Shown here piece by piece: positions 17,946 through 26,122 of a DNA stretch of 64,000 bases. The notes under the pieces were generated by a model that saw only the letters and a list, made by a program, of their open reading frames with translations, made no database searches and was not told where the DNA came from. Numbering within the stretch: position 1 is the first letter of the stretch; every line of letters begins with the position of its first letter. Position numbers and translations under genes: made by a program. The stretch is from positions 62,001 through 126,000 of the forward strand of contig NZ_JBMERD010000005.1 in NCBI RefSeq assembly GCF_048820935.1, written 5' to 3'. Source of the stretch: Algicoccus sp048820935. GTDB lineage: Bacteria; Pseudomonadota; Gammaproteobacteria; Burkholderiales; Burkholderiaceae_B.

Positions 17946-18671
17946 ATGACGACGAAAGTGGCTTATGTAACAGGCGGTATGGGCGGCATTGGAACGGCAA
18001 TTTGCCAGCGTCTTGCCAAAGATGGTTTTAAAGTCATTGCAGGTTGTAGCCCTAATCGCGATCCGTCAGAGTGGCTTGCAGAACAAAAAGCATTGGGCTT
18101 TGAATTTGAAGCCTCTGCTGCAGATGTGGGTAACTGGGATTCAACCGTGGCTGCTTTTGAGAAAGTGGGCCAGGTTGATGTGTTGGTGAATAACGCTGGT
18201 ATTACGCGTGATGGCACTTTCCGCAAAATGAAGCCTGAAGACTGGCATGCCGTGATGGATACCAACCTGAATAGCGTTTTTAACGTGACCAAACAAGTGA
18301 TTGAAGGCATGGTAGAACGTGGTTTTGGTCGCATCATCAATATCAGCTCCGTCAATGGCCAGAAAGGTCAGTTTGGTCAGACGAACTATTCGGCTGCAAA
18401 AGCAGGCTTGCACGGCTTTACGATGGCGTTGGCACAAGAAGTCGCTGGCCGTGGTGTGACAGTAAACACCGTTTCACCGGGTTACATTGGTACCGACATG
18501 GTTCGTGCCGTCAGACCCGATGTGTTGGAGAAAATTATTGCAATGATCCCAGTCAAGCGTCTGGGTGAGCCGGAAGAAATTGCTTCGATGGTGTCTTGGT
18601 TGGCATCTGATGAAGCAGGTTTTTCAACAGGCGGTGACTTTTCCGTCAATGGCGGTATGCACATGGGTTAA
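17946..18671 (+). CDS. phaB: Acetoacetyl-CoA reductase
   Basis: NADPH-dependent short-chain dehydrogenase (241 residues) that makes (R)-3-hydroxybutyryl-CoA, the PhaC substrate. The cofactor motif TGGMGGIGTAICQRL is at the N-terminus, then VLVNNAGITRDGTF, the catalytic S in INISSVNGQKGQFGQ and YSAAK with Tyr/Lys. The tail NGGMHMG is characteristic of PhaB. ATG 17946 has AAGGAG at 17932-17937 with 8-nt spacing. It lies directly behind phaC; the thiolase gene phaA, which usually lies between them, is absent here. Confidence 0.93.
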   Translation: MTTKVAYVTGGMGGIGTAICQRLAKDGFKVIAGCSPNRDPSEWLAEQKALGFEFEASAADVGNWDSTVAAFEKVGQVDVLVNNAGITRDGTFRKMKPEDWHAVMDTNLNSVFNVTKQVIEGMVERGFGRIINISSVNGQKGQFGQTNYSAAKAGLHGFTMALAQEVAGRGVTVNTVSPGYIGTDMVRAVRPDVLEKIIAMIPVKRLGEPEEIASMVSWLASDEAGFSTGGDFSVNGGMHMG

Positions 18672-18679
18672 GCTGCTCG

Positions 18680-18705
18680 GGGCGCCGCTCATGTGGGCAG
18701 CGCCC
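18680..18705 (+). terminator. GC-rich hairpin between phaB and phaR
   Basis: GGGCGC (18680-18685) pairs with GCGCCC (18700-18705) and the interior can pair further; GTTTGTAG follows. It looks like a weak terminator or attenuator that could separate phaR expression from phaCB. Confidence 0.4.
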
Positions 18706-18726
18706 GTTTGTAGTTAGGAAAAGTAC

Positions 18727-19284
18727 ATGACAGACACAGTAGTGAAGGACGTTCGTCTTATTAAGAAGTATCCGAATCGGCGTCTTTATGACACCAGAAC
18801 CAGCAGCTATATCACCGTCGGTGATGTGAAAGAATTGGTTCTCGGACATGAGAAGTTTCAGGTGGTTGATGCCAAAACCGGCGATGACATTACGCGCAGT
18901 GTTTTGTTGCAGATTATTCTGGAAGAAGAAACAGGTGGACTCCCGATGTTTTCTTCTGAAATGCTTTCTCAGATTATTCGTTTTTATGGCCATGCCATGC
19001 AAGGTATTATGGGTGCGTATTTAGAAAAGAATATGCAAGCTTTTCAGGAAATCCAGGATCGCATTGGCGAAAAATCTCAAGGTATGCAGTTTGGACCTGA
19101 GGCCTGGACGCAATTCATGAATATGCAATCGCCCGTTTTACAAAACATCATGAACAACTATGTTGAGCAGAGTAAAAACATGTTTGTTCAGATGCAGGAT
19201 CAGATGCAAGATCAAACGCGTGCCATGTTTGGTGGTTTTCCGTTTACGACCAAAGATCCACTCAAAGAAACTGATGAGTCCTGA
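18727..19284 (+). CDS. phaR: Polyhydroxyalkanoate synthesis regulator PhaR
   Basis: DNA- and PHB-binding repressor (185 residues) that senses free polymer and controls phasin and pha genes. The N-terminal domain is clear: RLIKKYPNRRLYDTRTSSYI, then the DUF1956-like helical part ITRSVLLQIILEEETGG and LPMFSSEMLSQIIRFYG. The C-terminal part is Met/Gln-rich and amphipathic (MQDQMQDQTRAMFGG). AGGA lies 8 nt before the ATG. Its place after phaB follows the Burkholderiales pattern phaC(A)B-phaR. Confidence 0.93.
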   Translation: MTDTVVKDVRLIKKYPNRRLYDTRTSSYITVGDVKELVLGHEKFQVVDAKTGDDITRSVLLQIILEEETGGLPMFSSEMLSQIIRFYGHAMQGIMGAYLEKNMQAFQEIQDRIGEKSQGMQFGPEAWTQFMNMQSPVLQNIMNNYVEQSKNMFVQMQDQMQDQTRAMFGGFPFTTKDPLKETDES

Positions 19285-19290
19285 GCGATC

Positions 19291-19320
19291 ATCTGCGCGG
19301 CTCCGTGAGTTCGCGCAGAT
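19291..19320. terminator. Hairpin between phaR and the M23 peptidase gene
   Basis: ATCTGCGCG (19291-19299) and CGCGCAGAT (19312-19320) form a perfect 9-bp stem with a 12-nt loop, 6 bp past the phaR stop and between convergent genes. No T run follows, so termination is only probable. Confidence 0.45.
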
Positions 19321-19352
19321 CTAATCGCAATGATCATCGGGTGAGTGATCGT

Positions 19353-20282
19353 TCAGGATTTCACCATGAAGATTGCAGGATTGACGCGCGCATCGTTTAA
19401 GCTGACATTCCAGTGCAGGTGAGGGCCTGTGGCGCGACCCGTGGCGCCGACCTTACCCAGCACATCGCCTGTGCGGATGACGTCACCTGGCAGGCGATCG
19501 ATTTCAGATAAATGACAAAACATGCTGATAACGCCCTTGCCATGGTCCACAAAGACGGTCATGCCGTTAAAAAAGTAGTCTCCCACTAAGATCACAGTGC
19601 CATCAGCAGGCGCTCGTACGGGTGTGCCTTTGGGTGCAGCTAGATCAAGTCCGGAGTGTGGTCGTCTGGGTTCACCATTAAAAAACCGCTGAAATCCAAA
19701 TGGACTGGAAACTCGTCCTTTGACAGGCGCTTCAAATCGTAGGGTTTCGGGCGTTTTGGGGGTAAAGGTTCTATAAGCTTCGAGTTGTAGGTCGAGCTCA
19801 GTTTTAATCCGATCGAGCGTGGCTTGTGGTGGGGAAACGTATTTGTTGTCTTTGAGCGTGATGTGTTGTTTGGCATAGGATTTGTCACGGATTTCAAACG
19901 GGCGATCTGTGGTTGTGCCTTGCTCAGTGACTTGTAAAGTTTTTAAACCCACGGGTGTGTCTATGGGTAAACCCACGACTGCCCACCATTGTTGGCTGGG
20001 TGGATCTTGAATCACCAAAACAGACCGACCGTCAAAGCGAGCCTCAGGAGCTTGCGGCTCAGTGCCTAACGGCAGTAAAGCGACACCGCCGGGATAAGCA
20101 TGATTTTTTAAATGCTGTAAAGAAATAGGAACGTGTGCTGTGGTCGCTGAATTCGTTGATTTTTTTGCGAATGCCGTGATTGGCAAGCAAGGGACAAACA
20201 GTCCGGTGAGCAGAATTTGTAGACTGCGTCGTCTGGAAACTAGAGATAATTTGCAAGCGGGCTGACGTATGAACTTTGGCAT
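19353..20282 (-). CDS. M23 (LytM-type) peptidoglycan metallopeptidase, secreted
   Basis: Predicted periplasmic endopeptidase acting on peptidoglycan cross-bridges. The N-terminus carries the Arg-rich SRRRSLQILLTGLFVPCLP followed by TAFA, a signal peptide with a twin-Arg look. A middle beta-rich region (about 50-170) precedes the M23 domain, with zinc ligands in RPHSGLDLAAPKGTPV (H, D) and GPHLHWNVSLN (HLH), and FVDHGKGVISMFCHL in between. The ATG at 20282 is preferred over an in-frame TTG three codons upstream. All catalytic residues are present, so it should be active rather than an EnvC-like activator. Confidence 0.85.
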   Translation of the reverse strand: MPKFIRQPACKLSLVSRRRSLQILLTGLFVPCLPITAFAKKSTNSATTAHVPISLQHLKNHAYPGGVALLPLGTEPQAPEARFDGRSVLVIQDPPSQQWWAVVGLPIDTPVGLKTLQVTEQGTTTDRPFEIRDKSYAKQHITLKDNKYVSPPQATLDRIKTELDLQLEAYRTFTPKTPETLRFEAPVKGRVSSPFGFQRFFNGEPRRPHSGLDLAAPKGTPVRAPADGTVILVGDYFFNGMTVFVDHGKGVISMFCHLSEIDRLPGDVIRTGDVLGKVGATGRATGPHLHWNVSLNDARVNPAIFMVKS

Positions 20283-20327
20283 GAATCTCAATCAAAGGTT
20301 GGATCGTGTTGTGGGGAACACTTAAGC

Positions 20328-21203
20328 TTAGCGCAGACTGTAATTGAATTCCCCGGTTTGTAAAAGAAAGGGTGCACCAGAGTGAACGACCGCTTGCATC
20401 CCAAAACAAATCGCTTCACCCATTGATGCTGCACGACGATATTCTGACAGGACATCCGTGATGCCAGGTTCACGCATAGCGGTCCAAGGATCAATCTCAG
20501 GGATCTGGCATCGTGTACAAGGGCGAATGACTTCTAAAACAAGCGTTTCGTCACCACGAGTAAAGGTCAGATGTTTCATTTGATCTTCGGCATGGGCGGG
20601 TACATCACTGAGTACCAGGTTAGGTCGGAAGCGTTCGATCCCAATCGTTTCGAGCCCATTCTCTTGTAAACGTTCGTTTAAGTGATCGACAGAGGCTTGG
20701 GATAGAATATTGACACTATAAGCATCTGTAAATGGATGGTAGCGGGGTTGGAACTGCGGATTAAAGTCTGCACCCAACCAGATGGTGTCACAGAGTCGGG
20801 GATGTTCCGGATTAAACTGAACTAGCCTGAAATGGCGTCCTGGAATTTGTAGATAATTGTCGAGCCACTGTACGACTTCATCGCCAAGATCAAAAGCGCT
20901 TACTCGATCGTTCCAAATGGTGATGCGAGATGAGGTCGAGTGTTCAGTTGCCAGCGGGATAGTTAGATTCGGTTGGCTAGGTGCTGAGAGTGTCAGACTT
21001 TGCTCGGATAGCGCAGTTTGTATCCACACCAGATGGGGGATTTGTCGCTGCGTCTGAAAGCGGCCTGAATCGTCGACGATGACCCAATGACGATCCCGTT
21101 CTAACCCCAACGCAGTCACTTCGACCTGTGTGAGCGATTGCCCTGCACAGGATTTGATGGGATAGCGAAACATGGTCGAAAGCGTGGCGGTGTGTGTGCT
21201 CAT
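20328..21203 (-). CDS. MOSC domain-containing protein (molybdenum cofactor sulfurase C-terminal-like)
   Basis: The N-terminal beta-barrel domain (FRYPIKSCAGQSLTQVEVTALGLERDRHW) is followed by a MOSC domain with YHPFTDAYSVNILSQAS, RFRPNLVLSD and VIRPCTRCQIPEIDP, the last carrying the conserved Cys thought to bind Moco or a sulfane sulfur. It resembles YcbX or mARC-like proteins without their C-terminal ferredoxin domain, so it may reduce N-hydroxylated compounds or bind Moco. Cytosolic; no signal. It is in the same direction as the M23 gene but 45 bp away. A functional tie to msrP at 47.7 kb (also a Mo enzyme) is only speculative. Confidence 0.82.
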   Translation of the reverse strand: MSTHTATLSTMFRYPIKSCAGQSLTQVEVTALGLERDRHWVIVDDSGRFQTQRQIPHLVWIQTALSEQSLTLSAPSQPNLTIPLATEHSTSSRITIWNDRVSAFDLGDEVVQWLDNYLQIPGRHFRLVQFNPEHPRLCDTIWLGADFNPQFQPRYHPFTDAYSVNILSQASVDHLNERLQENGLETIGIERFRPNLVLSDVPAHAEDQMKHLTFTRGDETLVLEVIRPCTRCQIPEIDPWTAMREPGITDVLSEYRRAASMGEAICFGMQAVVHSGAPFLLQTGEFNYSLR

Positions 21204-21351
21204 GATGCGTTTGTCGTCTATGCTCGTTGCAAATTGAACGGCTGAACGTTGTTCTGAATTGGACAGCCTTCAGCATAGGATATACCTATGACACAGTGCA
21301 GCGGTCAATTTACAGCTGTCGGTGAATATTTTATTGATAAGGAGAGTTTTT

Positions 21352-21840
21352 ATGCCGTCATTTGATGCGGTCTCAGAAGTGGATAAACATGAATTGACCA
21401 ATGCGGTGGATCAAGCTAATCGAGAGCTATCTACGCGTTTTGATTTCAAAGGTACACAAGCCAACTTTGAGCTCGATAAAGAAGGGTCTGTGATCAATCT
21501 CACAGCGCCCAGTGCGTTTCAGATTAAACAAATGGTGGATGTGTTGCGTGGTCGTTTGAGTGCTCGCAATATTGATACTCGTTGCCTAGAGTTTGCTGAT
21601 GTGATTGAAAACCTCGGGGGTGCTCGTCAGGCGGTCACAGTTCGTCAGGGGTTAGATCAGCCAACCGCAAAAAAACTGATCGCCACGATTAAAAGCGCAA
21701 AAATCAAAGTGGATACGCAAATTCAAGGTGAAAAGCTTCGTGTCACCGGAAAAAAACGAGATGATCTGCAAGCGGCGATTGCGCTCTTAAAAGAAACTGA
21801 TGTCGATAGACCGTTGCAGTTCAACAACTTTCGGGATTGA
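21352..21840 (+). CDS. yajQ: YajQ-family nucleotide-binding protein
   Basis: A 162-residue DUF520/YajQ protein; relatives bind cyclic di-GMP or tRNA/GTP. The N-terminus MPSFDAVSEVDKHELTNAVDQ, DFKGTQANFELD and the end DRPLQFNNFRD are diagnostic. The frame opens 10 codons earlier, but ATG 21352 has AAGGAG at 21339-21344 and fits the family start exactly. It is a single-gene unit. Confidence 0.93.
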   Translation: MPSFDAVSEVDKHELTNAVDQANRELSTRFDFKGTQANFELDKEGSVINLTAPSAFQIKQMVDVLRGRLSARNIDTRCLEFADVIENLGGARQAVTVRQGLDQPTAKKLIATIKSAKIKVDTQIQGEKLRVTGKKRDDLQAAIALLKETDVDRPLQFNNFRD

Positions 21841-22144
21841 TTGCATTCGGGCTTTCTCTGTACGACGCCCTAGGATGTCTGGTTTCCTCAGCACTTTAAG
21901 TAATGTTTTGTAAATTGCAGCCTGATTTTTACGCAATAAAGTCGTTAAATCTGCTATAAGGGTAAACCCTAGTCTACTATTTGCTGCAGTTGCACAAAAT
22001 TAAGAGACTGATGATGTACCAGAACCGATCAGTATTGATTTTGATCAAATATATCTGGTGCATCAGATGTCATTGCAGTACGCTTAATGTTGCAGTGCCG
22101 TGAAAGACGGTGACTGTTATTTTGTTATTTCGGAGTGTGTGGAC
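21841..22144. promoter_or_regulatory. Regulatory region upstream of the secreted glycine-rich protein
   Basis: This 304-bp non-coding stretch is AT-rich in its middle. It holds an outer inverted repeat (22013-22023 with 22054-22064, 11 bp with one T/C difference) that encloses a perfect FNR-type box, and ends with GGAG before the ATG at 22145. No ORF is supported. Confidence 0.5.
22035..22048. promoter_or_regulatory. FNR/CRP-family box TTGAT-N4-ATCAA
   Basis: The sequence TTGATTTTGATCAA is an exact match to the FNR/Anr consensus TTGAT-N4-ATCAA. Its centre lies about 103 bp before the ATG at 22145. A promoter with the box near -41.5 would start near 22083, but no good -10 is evident, so activation versus repression cannot be told. 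It implies oxygen-linked control of the following gene. Confidence 0.55.
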
Positions 22145-22942
22145 ATGAATTGGACTTCGCTGATTTCAACCAGTGTGGTTGTGGGCATGGTATTGCTCAG
22201 TGGAAATGTGGCTGCTGAGCAGTCCAAAAAGGTCGTGGCCGTCGAAAGCCCGAAAGAAACGGTAGCTGCTGAGGCAAAAAAAACTGCTCAAACTCGTGAA
22301 ATTAAAGAACCTGTTGGCCTTGTTTCAATCGAAGAGACACAGTTTGGATTGATTATTGGTGGCAGCTTCGGTGGTGGTATTTTGACGTTTGATGGCAAGT
22401 CATATGACTTTGAGCTGGGTGGCTTGAGCTTGGGCGCCAATATCGGTGCATCGCGCATGGCAGCTGTTGGTGAGGTGTATGACCTGACCACGCTGGATGA
22501 CTTTCCAGGGACGTACGTTCGTGTAGAAGGGAGTGTGGCGCTCGGTGGTGGTGTCGGCGGTATGACCTTGAAAAATGAGCATGGCGTTCTAATGCGTTTG
22601 AAAGGTACGACACAGGGCTTACAGTTGAATGTGGGTGCCTCTGGTGTTTCTATTAAGTTTGCAGCTGCAGAGAAAAAAGCGATTGCCGAAGACAAAGAGC
22701 AAGCTCAGGCGTTAGAAAAAGCGAAAGCGGCCGCACAAGATGCAGAAAACAAAGTTGAATCGGCAACTGATGCGACGGTTCAAGAAACAAAATCTGTGTC
22801 AGAGAAAATTGCCGATCAGGCTGGTGAGCTGACTGACAAAGCCGACAAAATGCTTGACTCAGCCATTGACGCTGCTGCCGATGCCGCTGAAAAAGCATCA
22901 GAGAACATCGAAGCAGCGGTCAATAAAGCGAAGTCGAAGTAA
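22145..22942 (+). CDS. Secreted glycine-rich beta domain protein with Ala-rich helical tail (function unknown)
   Basis: I do not recognise a characterised function. The 265-residue product has a Sec signal peptide (SLISTSVVVGMVLLSGNVAA, cleavage likely before EQ). A glycine-rich beta region of about 110 residues follows (LIIGGSFGGGILTFDGKSY, GLSLGANIGASRMAAVGEVY, DDFPGTYVRVEGSVALGGG); it recalls the DUF1134/SYLF-type lipid-binding proteins in rhythm only. The last 80 residues are an Ala/Glu/Lys-rich heptad-like helix similar to apolipoprotein- or LEA-like tails. ATG 22145 is chosen since GGAG lies upstream and the signal peptide starts here; an in-frame start at 22100 lacks these. A perfect FNR box lies upstream. 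Confidence 0.7.
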   Translation: MNWTSLISTSVVVGMVLLSGNVAAEQSKKVVAVESPKETVAAEAKKTAQTREIKEPVGLVSIEETQFGLIIGGSFGGGILTFDGKSYDFELGGLSLGANIGASRMAAVGEVYDLTTLDDFPGTYVRVEGSVALGGGVGGMTLKNEHGVLMRLKGTTQGLQLNVGASGVSIKFAAAEKKAIAEDKEQAQALEKAKAAAQDAENKVESATDATVQETKSVSEKIADQAGELTDKADKMLDSAIDAAADAAEKASENIEAAVNKAKSK

Positions 22943-22966
22943 TCAATCGTTGACTGGTTCGGGGGG

Positions 22967-23767
22967 TTACACCACGCTGGCGATAGCACCCCCGTCCATG
23001 TTGATATTCACACCCGTTAAGTAGCTTGCCTGAGGTGATGCTAAAAAGACCACGGTCTGGGCAATTTCCTCAGGTTCAGCTAAACGACCAAGCGCAATGC
23101 GTTGAGTCGCTTTTGCCAACGCTGTCTCCATATCAATCCCTTCTAACTTGCAGCTGGCTTGCAAGCCTTGTTCGAGTCGTTCAGTGTGTGTGGCACCTGG
23201 ATTGACACCAAGAACCCGAATGCCTTGTCTACCATAAGCCGTGGCGAGTCCCGCAGTAGCCAACATCAATGCCGCATTGGCACTTCCACCCGCTAGGTGA
23301 ACTGGACTGGCGGTCTTACCACCGGCACCAATGACATTGACGATGACCCCTTGCTCGCGTTGTGCCATGCGTTTAATGGTGGGGTCAATCATGTTGATGT
23401 AAGTGAAAAACTTGGCATCCATGGCCTTGCGCCAATGATCGGGTGAGAGTTCTGGCGCCGGCGTGCGAATTGCCGCACCAGCAGAGTTCACAAGCACATC
23501 GATAGGGCCTAGGGCGAGCTCTGCACCTTCCAAGGCTTGTGCTGCCTGTGCGGCGTCTTGTAAATCCGCTGCTTCAATGTGTATATGTTGACTAGACTGC
23601 GGTATTTCTTTTGCCAGTGCTTGCTGGGCGGCTTCAAGCGTTTGTCGATTTCTGGCAACGAGTGTGACTTTGGCTCCTTCCTGTAGAAACAGCTTAGCGC
23701 AGGCCAGACCGATTCCTTTGCTGCCGCCAGTGATCATCACGTGCTTTTGAGTAAGATTGAGATCCAT
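22967..23767 (-). CDS. Short-chain dehydrogenase/reductase
   Basis: Classical SDR of 266 residues. NAD(P)-binding ITGGSKGIGLACAKLFLQEG is at the N-terminus, then VDVLVNSAGAAIRTPA. Where most classical SDRs have Ser and YxxxK, this one shows NVIGAGGKTASPVHLAGGSAN: the usual Tyr-x-x-x-Lys is not evident, so it may be an SDR with an altered active site. The tail ASYLTGVNINMDGGA is normal. AAGGA lies 6-7 nt before the ATG. The substrate is unknown. Confidence 0.82.
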   Translation of the reverse strand: MDLNLTQKHVMITGGSKGIGLACAKLFLQEGAKVTLVARNRQTLEAAQQALAKEIPQSSQHIHIEAADLQDAAQAAQALEGAELALGPIDVLVNSAGAAIRTPAPELSPDHWRKAMDAKFFTYINMIDPTIKRMAQREQGVIVNVIGAGGKTASPVHLAGGSANAALMLATAGLATAYGRQGIRVLGVNPGATHTERLEQGLQASCKLEGIDMETALAKATQRIALGRLAEPEEIAQTVVFLASPQASYLTGVNINMDGGAIASVV

Positions 23768-23995
23768 GTCGATCCTTTTGAGTGTTGGCTGATGAGTTTA
23801 AGTGCATTTGTAATGATTTATAGCGCAGGCGCGCGCTTTGATGTGTGCTTTCAGAGTGATCTTTCCGGGTTAGCGCAGAGGTTGATTGTCAAGGTCATTG
23901 TGTGTGCAGACTAGGGATAGCGCTCAGATTGTGGGCGCTCTGTGCCACAATCACCCCATATTGCGGTTTTTACCGTTCAGCAGATGAGGACGTAC

Positions 23996-24697
23996 ATGAG
24001 TGATTTGGATGATAAGCAGCCGTTGGTTTCGGCACGGATTCGTGAGCGAATTCAGGCGGCCGGAAAGCGGTTCCATGCCAATGACAATATTTCGCAGTTT
24101 ATTGAGCCGGGCGAACTTGAAGCTTTGCTCGATGAAGTCGAAGACAAAATGCAGGGCGTTTTGGAAAGTTTGGTGATTGATACAGACAACGATCACAATA
24201 CGCAGGAAACAGCCCGACGAGTGGCCAAGATGTACCTACAAGAAGTGTTTGGCGGTCGCTACCAGACAGAACCACCTGTGACGAGCTTTCCGAACGTTGA
24301 ACGCTTAAATGAATTGATGATTGTGGGTCCGGTGACAGTCCGTAGTGCGTGTAGTCACCACTTTTGTCCGGTGATTGGTCAAGTCTGGATTGGCATCATG
24401 CCCAATGAGCACAGTAGCCTGATTGGTTTGTCTAAATACGTTCGTTTGGCTGAATGGATTATGACACGTCCGCAAATCCAAGAAGAAGCAGTTGTACAGC
24501 TGGCTGATCTGATTGAAACTAAAATGCAGCCTGATGGCGTGGCTGTCGTCATGAATGCGACGCACTATTGCATGGCGTGGCGTGGGGTACGGGACATGGG
24601 TAGCCGCATGATTAACTCGGTCATGCGGGGATCATTTCACAGTGACTCTGTTTTAAGACGTGAGTTTTTGGCTTTACTCCCAAAAGACGAACGATAA
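23996..24697 (+). CDS. folE: GTP cyclohydrolase I
   Basis: Converts GTP to 7,8-dihydroneopterin triphosphate, the first step of folate/tetrahydrobiopterin synthesis. Zinc ligands are in SACSHHFCPVIGQVWIG and THYCMAWRGVRD; the N-terminal region NTQETARRVAKMYLQEVFGG is typical. 233 residues from ATG 23996, which has GAGGA 6 nt upstream; the frame extends to a GTG at 23942 without a ribosome site. It stands alone between an SDR and an MFS gene. Confidence 0.94.
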   Translation: MSDLDDKQPLVSARIRERIQAAGKRFHANDNISQFIEPGELEALLDEVEDKMQGVLESLVIDTDNDHNTQETARRVAKMYLQEVFGGRYQTEPPVTSFPNVERLNELMIVGPVTVRSACSHHFCPVIGQVWIGIMPNEHSSLIGLSKYVRLAEWIMTRPQIQEEAVVQLADLIETKMQPDGVAVVMNATHYCMAWRGVRDMGSRMINSVMRGSFHSDSVLRREFLALLPKDER

Positions 24698-24832
24698 ACG
24701 TCTGAAACCAATCTAGTTAACTTTCCATAGAGGTTTGTGTGAGGTGAGTGTGAGGTGATTGCTCGATCAGACAGGTCTTCTGTGATACGTTGAGTTTTTA
24801 CGTCGTTCATGATGTTTAGAAAGGATCATGCA

Positions 24833-26101
24833 ATGTCACAAAAATCGAATGCACAAGCGCTTGGTTCGCAAAAAGCCTCGGACAGTACCTCGGACTGGCC
24901 GTTAAGTATTCGCTTATTACTCAACTTAGGCCATGCGATCGATCACATGTTTTTGTTGATCTTTGCAGCTGCTGTGGGTGTGATTGCGGTGGAGTTTCAG
25001 TACGACCACTGGGAAGATTTGATGCCTTATGGCGTTGGTGCCTTTGTCATGTTTGGTTTATGTGCCATGCCGGCAGGGCGTTTGGGCGACTTATGGGGTC
25101 GACGCCAGATGATGCTGGTGTTTTTCTTTGGTATGGCAGGTGCGACCTTATTGGCTGCGATGTCGAGTTCATCGGTTCAGATTGCGATTTCGTTGACCTT
25201 GGTCGGTGTCTTTGCGTCCATCTATCATCCGGTTGGTATTCCGATGCTGGTGCAGCGTTCTTTGCGCCCCGGTATGACGATTGGCATTAATGGGCTTTGG
25301 GGCAATATGGGTGTGGCTGTGGCCGCACTCTTGACCGGCTTTTTGGTGAAGTGGTTCGGGTGGCGTGCGGCGTTCGCAGTACCTGCATTATTGTCGTTTA
25401 TCTGTGGAGTCCTGTTTCTCGTTTTATGTCCTAAAGAGACTGAGCCACCCTCCAAACGTGCAAGCAAGGCCAGTGTGCAATTGCCCCGTAAATTGCTGGC
25501 GCGAGCTTTATTGGTCATGACGATTGCGTCTGCATCGGGTAACTTGCTCTATAACTTCACCACAAACGGTAATGGTCAGTTACTGATTGAACGCTTTGAA
25601 GGGATTATTGACGATCCGGCAGTGTTAGGAACTTTGTTGGCCATCGTGTATGCGATTGCTGCCTTTGCTCAAGTGGTTGTTGGCAAGTTGCTGGACCGTT
25701 TTGAAGTGAAGCCTTTGTTTGTCGGCATTGTCCTTTCGCAAATTCCTTTGTTGCTTCTGATTTCGTATGCCGAAGGTTGGTTGATGTACGCCGCCTTGTT
25801 GGCTGCCATGGTGTTTATTTTTGGGGCGATTCCGTTTACGGATGTGATGATTGTTCGTTATGTGGATGATCGTATGCGCTCCAGGGTCGCGGGGATCCGA
25901 TTTACGATTTCGCTAGGATTTAGTGCCCTGGCTGTCTGGGCTTTGGGTCCTTTTGTGAAGTCCTCTGGGTTCTCTAATTTGTTTTTGTTGATGGCTCTGA
26001 TTTCCTTGTGCACGCTCTCCGTTGTTTCACTGCTTCCCAGTGAGCGCAAAGTCGCTAGCATGCGCCTGAACATGGATGATCAGGCGGTCGGTGCAGATTG
26101 A
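24833..26101 (+). CDS. Major facilitator superfamily transporter
   Basis: Inner-membrane secondary carrier of 422 residues with about 12 membrane segments. The family A-like signature GRLGDLWGRRQMMLVFFFG lies between segments 2 and 3, and the second half has a weaker copy (VVGKLLDRFEVKPLFVG). LNLGHAIDHMFLLIF and VFASIYHPVGIPMLVQ recall the fosmidomycin-resistance (Fsr) branch, but the substrate is unknown. ATG 24833 is used, with AAGGA at 24821-24825; the ATG at 24809 lacks one. It is convergent with the aldolase-like gene. Confidence 0.85.
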   Translation: MSQKSNAQALGSQKASDSTSDWPLSIRLLLNLGHAIDHMFLLIFAAAVGVIAVEFQYDHWEDLMPYGVGAFVMFGLCAMPAGRLGDLWGRRQMMLVFFFGMAGATLLAAMSSSSVQIAISLTLVGVFASIYHPVGIPMLVQRSLRPGMTIGINGLWGNMGVAVAALLTGFLVKWFGWRAAFAVPALLSFICGVLFLVLCPKETEPPSKRASKASVQLPRKLLARALLVMTIASASGNLLYNFTTNGNGQLLIERFEGIIDDPAVLGTLLAIVYAIAAFAQVVVGKLLDRFEVKPLFVGIVLSQIPLLLLISYAEGWLMYAALLAAMVFIFGAIPFTDVMIVRYVDDRMRSRVAGIRFTISLGFSALAVWALGPFVKSSGFSNLFLLMALISLCTLSVVSLLPSERKVASMRLNMDDQAVGAD

Positions 26102-26122
26102 CTAGCGTTACACAAAGCGTAC

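Noticed and set aside
18646..19002. Minus-strand ORF opposite phaR
   Set aside because: Antisense to a well-recognised PhaR frame.
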